A DNA stretch of 8,627 bases, taken from NCBI GenBank assembly GCA_959018155.1, contig CAUEKH010000088.1, forward strand, positions 1-8,627, written 5' to 3'. Shown one piece after another: positions 6,792-8,627 of this stretch. The stretch is from an uncultured Hungatella sp. Lineage in GTDB: Bacteria; Bacillota; Clostridia; Lachnospirales; Lachnospiraceae. The translations under genes were made by a program, and so were the position numbers. Positions within the stretch are counted from its first letter, which is position 1. Each line of letters opens with the position of its first letter. The notes under the pieces were generated by a model, which worked only from the letters and a program-made list of their open reading frames with translations, had not been told where the DNA came from and ran no database searches.

Positions 6792-6805
6792 GTACCATAT
6801 GGTAC
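6792..6805. promoter_or_regulatory. Perfect 14-bp palindrome, candidate operator
   Basis: GTACCATATGGTAC is a perfect palindrome at the predicted transcription start of the helix-turn-helix gene. The half-site GGTACG (6801-6806) recurs at 6773-6778 in the same promoter. Position and symmetry suit a dimeric repressor, most simply the gene's own product. Binding is inference. Confidence 0.55.
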
Positions 6806-6845
6806 GCAACGCCAAAAACCATTTAAAACGAAGGAGGAGGAGAAA

Positions 6846-7199
6846 ATGGTATATGATAAAATTCTGACCGGACAGAGAATCAGGGAAAGAAGGGAAGAAC
6901 TGGGACTTTCCACAGAGGAAGTGGCAGCAGAACTGGAAGTGGACGAAGAGTATTACCAGGAAATTGAAAATGGCACCCGGTCCATGTCATTAGAACTTTT
7001 TGTGGTTCTGACATCATTTCTCGGCATATCCATGGATGGCGTCATCCATGGGAAAAAATACGGACTGGCCCCGGGACTTACCGATGAGCAGCAGGTAATC
7101 TGGCTCCTGAATCAGTGCAGCGAGAAGTCAAAAGCGTGGCTTTTAGAACTGCTGTCTGTTTTTGTAAATGCCATCGCTGATTTGAACCCGGAAAAGTAA
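6846..7199 (+). CDS. Small XRE-family helix-turn-helix regulator
   Basis: A 117-residue protein with an N-terminal XRE/Cro-C1 domain (about residues 6-68). The scaffold is GQRIRERREELGLSTEEVAA, then the recognition region VDEEYYQEIENG (32-43), then LELFVVLTSFLGISMDGVI. The tail (about 80-117) is helical with a hydrophobic face (VIWLLNQ, AWLLELLSVFVNAI) and is likely a dimerisation element. The protein is clearly acidic, including its recognition helix (EEYYQEIE), which is unusual for a DNA-contacting surface. The ribosome site AAGGAGGAGG (6831-6840) is very strong and the gene has its own promoter, palindrome and terminator, so it is a separate transcription unit. Relatives of this size are common in clostridia; the target is unknown, with self-regulation the simplest guess. 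No phage or toxin genes surround it. Confidence 0.87.
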   Translation: MVYDKILTGQRIRERREELGLSTEEVAAELEVDEEYYQEIENGTRSMSLELFVVLTSFLGISMDGVIHGKKYGLAPGLTDEQQVIWLLNQCSEKSKAWLLELLSVFVNAIADLNPEK

Positions 7200-7223
7200 A
7201 AAGCAGCGTTCAGAGACAGACAG

Positions 7224-7280
7224 AAACACGCAGAAAGCGGGCAACTTCTTCCATACCTGTTGCCCCTTTCTGCTGTTTGT
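7224..7280 (+). terminator. Probable intrinsic terminator after the helix-turn-helix gene
   Basis: GCAGAAAGCGGGCAAC (7230-7245) pairs with GTTGCCCCTTTCTGC (7259-7273) apart from one bulged base. AAACA (7224-7228) then extends the stem with TGTTT (7274-7278), giving about 20 pairs around a 13-base loop. The T tract is weak (TGTTTGTGTT), so efficiency is uncertain. It also separates this unit from pyrC. Confidence 0.7.
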
Positions 7281-7287
7281 GTTAAAC

Positions 7288-7323
7288 TTCACTCATAGTG
7301 AAAATACTTTTGATATGAGTGAA
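7288..7323. promoter_or_regulatory. Inverted repeat in the pyrC control region
   Basis: TTCACTCATA (7288-7297) is repeated perfectly in inverse as TATGAGTGAA (7314-7323). TTCAC (7288-7292) can also pair with the nearer GTGAA (7298-7302). On the plus strand, AGTGAAAA occurs at 7297-7304 and 7318-7325, 21 bases apart, i.e. two helical turns. A possible promoter, TTGATA (7310-7315) with CATAAA (7334-7339) at 18 bases, overlaps the downstream arm, so a bound protein would block it. It could be an operator or a leader hairpin. I see no PyrR-type attenuator sequence. Confidence 0.5.
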
Positions 7324-7362
7324 AAGACAGATTCATAAAAGCTGGTACAGGAGGAATTTAAC

Positions 7363-8627
7363 ATGATAGTGATACAGAATATCCGGGTCGTCAGTCCTGG
7401 AAATCAGAAGGACACAATTGCCGATCTCACCATCGAGAATGGGGAGATCATTAAGGTAGAAGAAAAAGATGCGTCTGAAGCCACTCCGGCGGAAGGCAGC
7501 AGGATTTTAACGTCGGCTGAGAAAAATGCTGCGGCTGACGCAACCGTGATCGACGGAACCGGCCTTGTCGCGGCGCCGGGGCTGGTGGATGTCCATGTCC
7601 ATTTCCGCGATCCAGGTCTGACCTACAAGGAAGATATCCACACCGGGGCTGCGGCTGCGGCAAGGGGCGGATTTACCACGGTTGTCTGTATGGCCAACAC
7701 GAAGCCGCCGGTAGATAACGTGGACACGCTCGACTACGTTCTGGAAGAAGGAAGAAAGACAGGAATTCACGTCCTCTCGGCTGCGGCAGTGACAAAAGGG
7801 CTGGCGGGGAAGGAACTGACCGATATGGAGGCGCTGAAGGCTCATGGCGCGGCCGGATTTACCGACGACGGAATCCCGCTGATGGACGGAAAGCTGGTGA
7901 AAGCCGCTATGGAAGAGGCAGCGCGCCTCGACCTCCCATTGAGTTTCCACGAGGAGGACCCATCTTTTATCGTCAATAATGGAATCAACCATGGAAATGT
8001 CTCCGAAAAGCTTGGCATCTATGGTTCCCCGGCAGTGGCCGAGGACTCCCTCGTCGCCCGCGACTGCATGATCGCGTACCATACCGGCGCCGCTGTCGAT
8101 ATCCAGCACATCAGCTCGGCCGGCGCGGTCTCGATGGTAAGGGCGGCAAAGCAGCTGGGCGCCAATGTCTGGGCTGAGGTCACGCCCCACCATTTCACCC
8201 TGACCGAGGAGGCTGTTTTAAAGCACGGCGCCCTCGCGAAAATGAATCCGCCTCTGAGAACAGAAGCCGACAGGCAGGCAATTATCGAGGCATTAAAAGA
8301 CGGGACCATCGATATGATTGCCACAGATCACGCCCCTCACAGCAAAGAGGAGAAGGAGAAACCTCTTACCGAAGCGCCCAGCGGCATCATTGGTCTGGAA
8401 ACGGCCCTGGGGCTGGCTGTCACAAACCTGGTGCGTACGGGTCATTTAACACTTCTTCAGTTAATGGAGAAAATGAGCCTCAACCCGGCGAAGCTGTATC
8501 ATTTGGACTGCGGCCTCATAGAGGCGGGAAAACCCGCGGATCTGGTGATTTTTGACCCGGATGAGGAGTGGACAGTGGATGGTTTTGCGTCAAAATCCTC
8601 CAATTCTCCATTTAAAGGAGAGTGTCT
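7363..8627 (+). CDS. pyrC: Dihydroorotase, class I (C-terminus outside window)
   Basis: This enzyme interconverts N-carbamoyl-aspartate and dihydroorotate, the third step of pyrimidine synthesis, in the cytoplasm. The window gives 421 codons with no stop; by comparison with B. subtilis PyrC about 20-25 residues are missing. The amidohydrolase metal site is complete: H78 and H80 (HVHFRDPG), the bridging-type aspartate in FTDDG (D168/D169), H196 (FHEED), H249 (QHISSAG) and the catalytic D322 (ATDHAPH). Substrate-binding elements are also clear: R82, N112 (MANTKPP) and N295 (MNPPLR). FTDDG instead of a carboxylated lysine marks the Aquifex/Bacillus-like class. The first metal histidines come about 18 residues later than usual because of an added Ala/Glu/Lys-rich stretch around residues 33-60. 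AGGAGG (7349-7354) lies 8 bases before the ATG. It is oriented away from the sugar operon and is probably the first gene of a pyrimidine cluster continuing to the right. Confidence 0.95.
   Translation, partial: MIVIQNIRVVSPGNQKDTIADLTIENGEIIKVEEKDASEATPAEGSRILTSAEKNAAADATVIDGTGLVAAPGLVDVHVHFRDPGLTYKEDIHTGAAAAARGGFTTVVCMANTKPPVDNVDTLDYVLEEGRKTGIHVLSAAAVTKGLAGKELTDMEALKAHGAAGFTDDGIPLMDGKLVKAAMEEAARLDLPLSFHEEDPSFIVNNGINHGNVSEKLGIYGSPAVAEDSLVARDCMIAYHTGAAVDIQHISSAGAVSMVRAAKQLGANVWAEVTPHHFTLTEEAVLKHGALAKMNPPLRTEADRQAIIEALKDGTIDMIATDHAPHSKEEKEKPLTEAPSGIIGLETALGLAVTNLVRTGHLTLLQLMEKMSLNPAKLYHLDCGLIEAGKPADLVIFDPDEEWTVDGFASKSSNSPFKGEC

Noticed and set aside
7507..8193. A 228-codon minus-strand frame antisense to pyrC.
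   Set aside because: Its codons are the complement of a conserved dihydroorotase with all active-site residues, and the translation is Arg/His/Asp-rich with no family resemblance. A GC-rich gene on the other strand explains its length.

Overview
The window looks like a piece of a low-to-mid GC Firmicute chromosome, most likely a gut clostridium of the Lachnospiraceae type. The reasons are strong purine-rich ribosome binding sites (AGGAGG, GGAGGAGG), a lipobox of the form ASGC on the binding protein, an AraC-type/YesM-type two-component pair next to a sugar ABC importer, and a class I dihydroorotase. The species assignment is inference; no marker gene is present.

Layout. Positions 1-1892 (minus strand) carry a two-component system: a response regulator with an AraC-type DNA-binding end, followed by a membrane sensor kinase that runs off the left edge before its catalytic part. 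Positions 1893-2199 are a divergent control region with a good promoter for the regulator on the minus strand, an extended -10 promoter on the plus strand, and a two-part repeated motif. Positions 2200-6634 (plus strand) form a four-gene operon: solute-binding lipoprotein, two permeases, and an enolase-superfamily enzyme with a full set of mandelate-racemase-like catalytic residues. A branched hairpin with a T tract at 6640-6700 ends it. A small helix-turn-helix regulator (6846-7199) follows with its own promoter, palindromic candidate operator and terminator. The right edge holds dihydroorotase (pyrC, from 7363), cut off shortly before its end.

How the parts fit. The sensor kinase probably detects an extracellular carbohydrate or its bound receptor, and the AraC-type regulator then activates the divergent importer operon. 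The importer brings in a sugar-type ligand. The binding protein has the WWGG..RH..T and GWDGYL motifs that I associate with importers for uronate-containing oligosaccharides (YesO/TogB-like). An enolase-superfamily acid-sugar dehydratase or epimerase in the same operon fits that. No ATPase and no glycoside hydrolase are in the window, so a shared MsmX-type ATPase encoded elsewhere is expected.

Points that stand out are RNA- and regulation-level. A three-arm hairpin set between binding protein and first permease can alternately expose or bury the permease ribosome binding site. A GC-rich branched structure lies just upstream of the enolase-type gene. The kinase gene has no start codon near the end of the regulator gene and seems to begin about 86 bases inside it. 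Symmetric candidate operators precede the small regulator and pyrC. I found no clear sign of an entirely new system such as a defence island, CRISPR array or mobile element.
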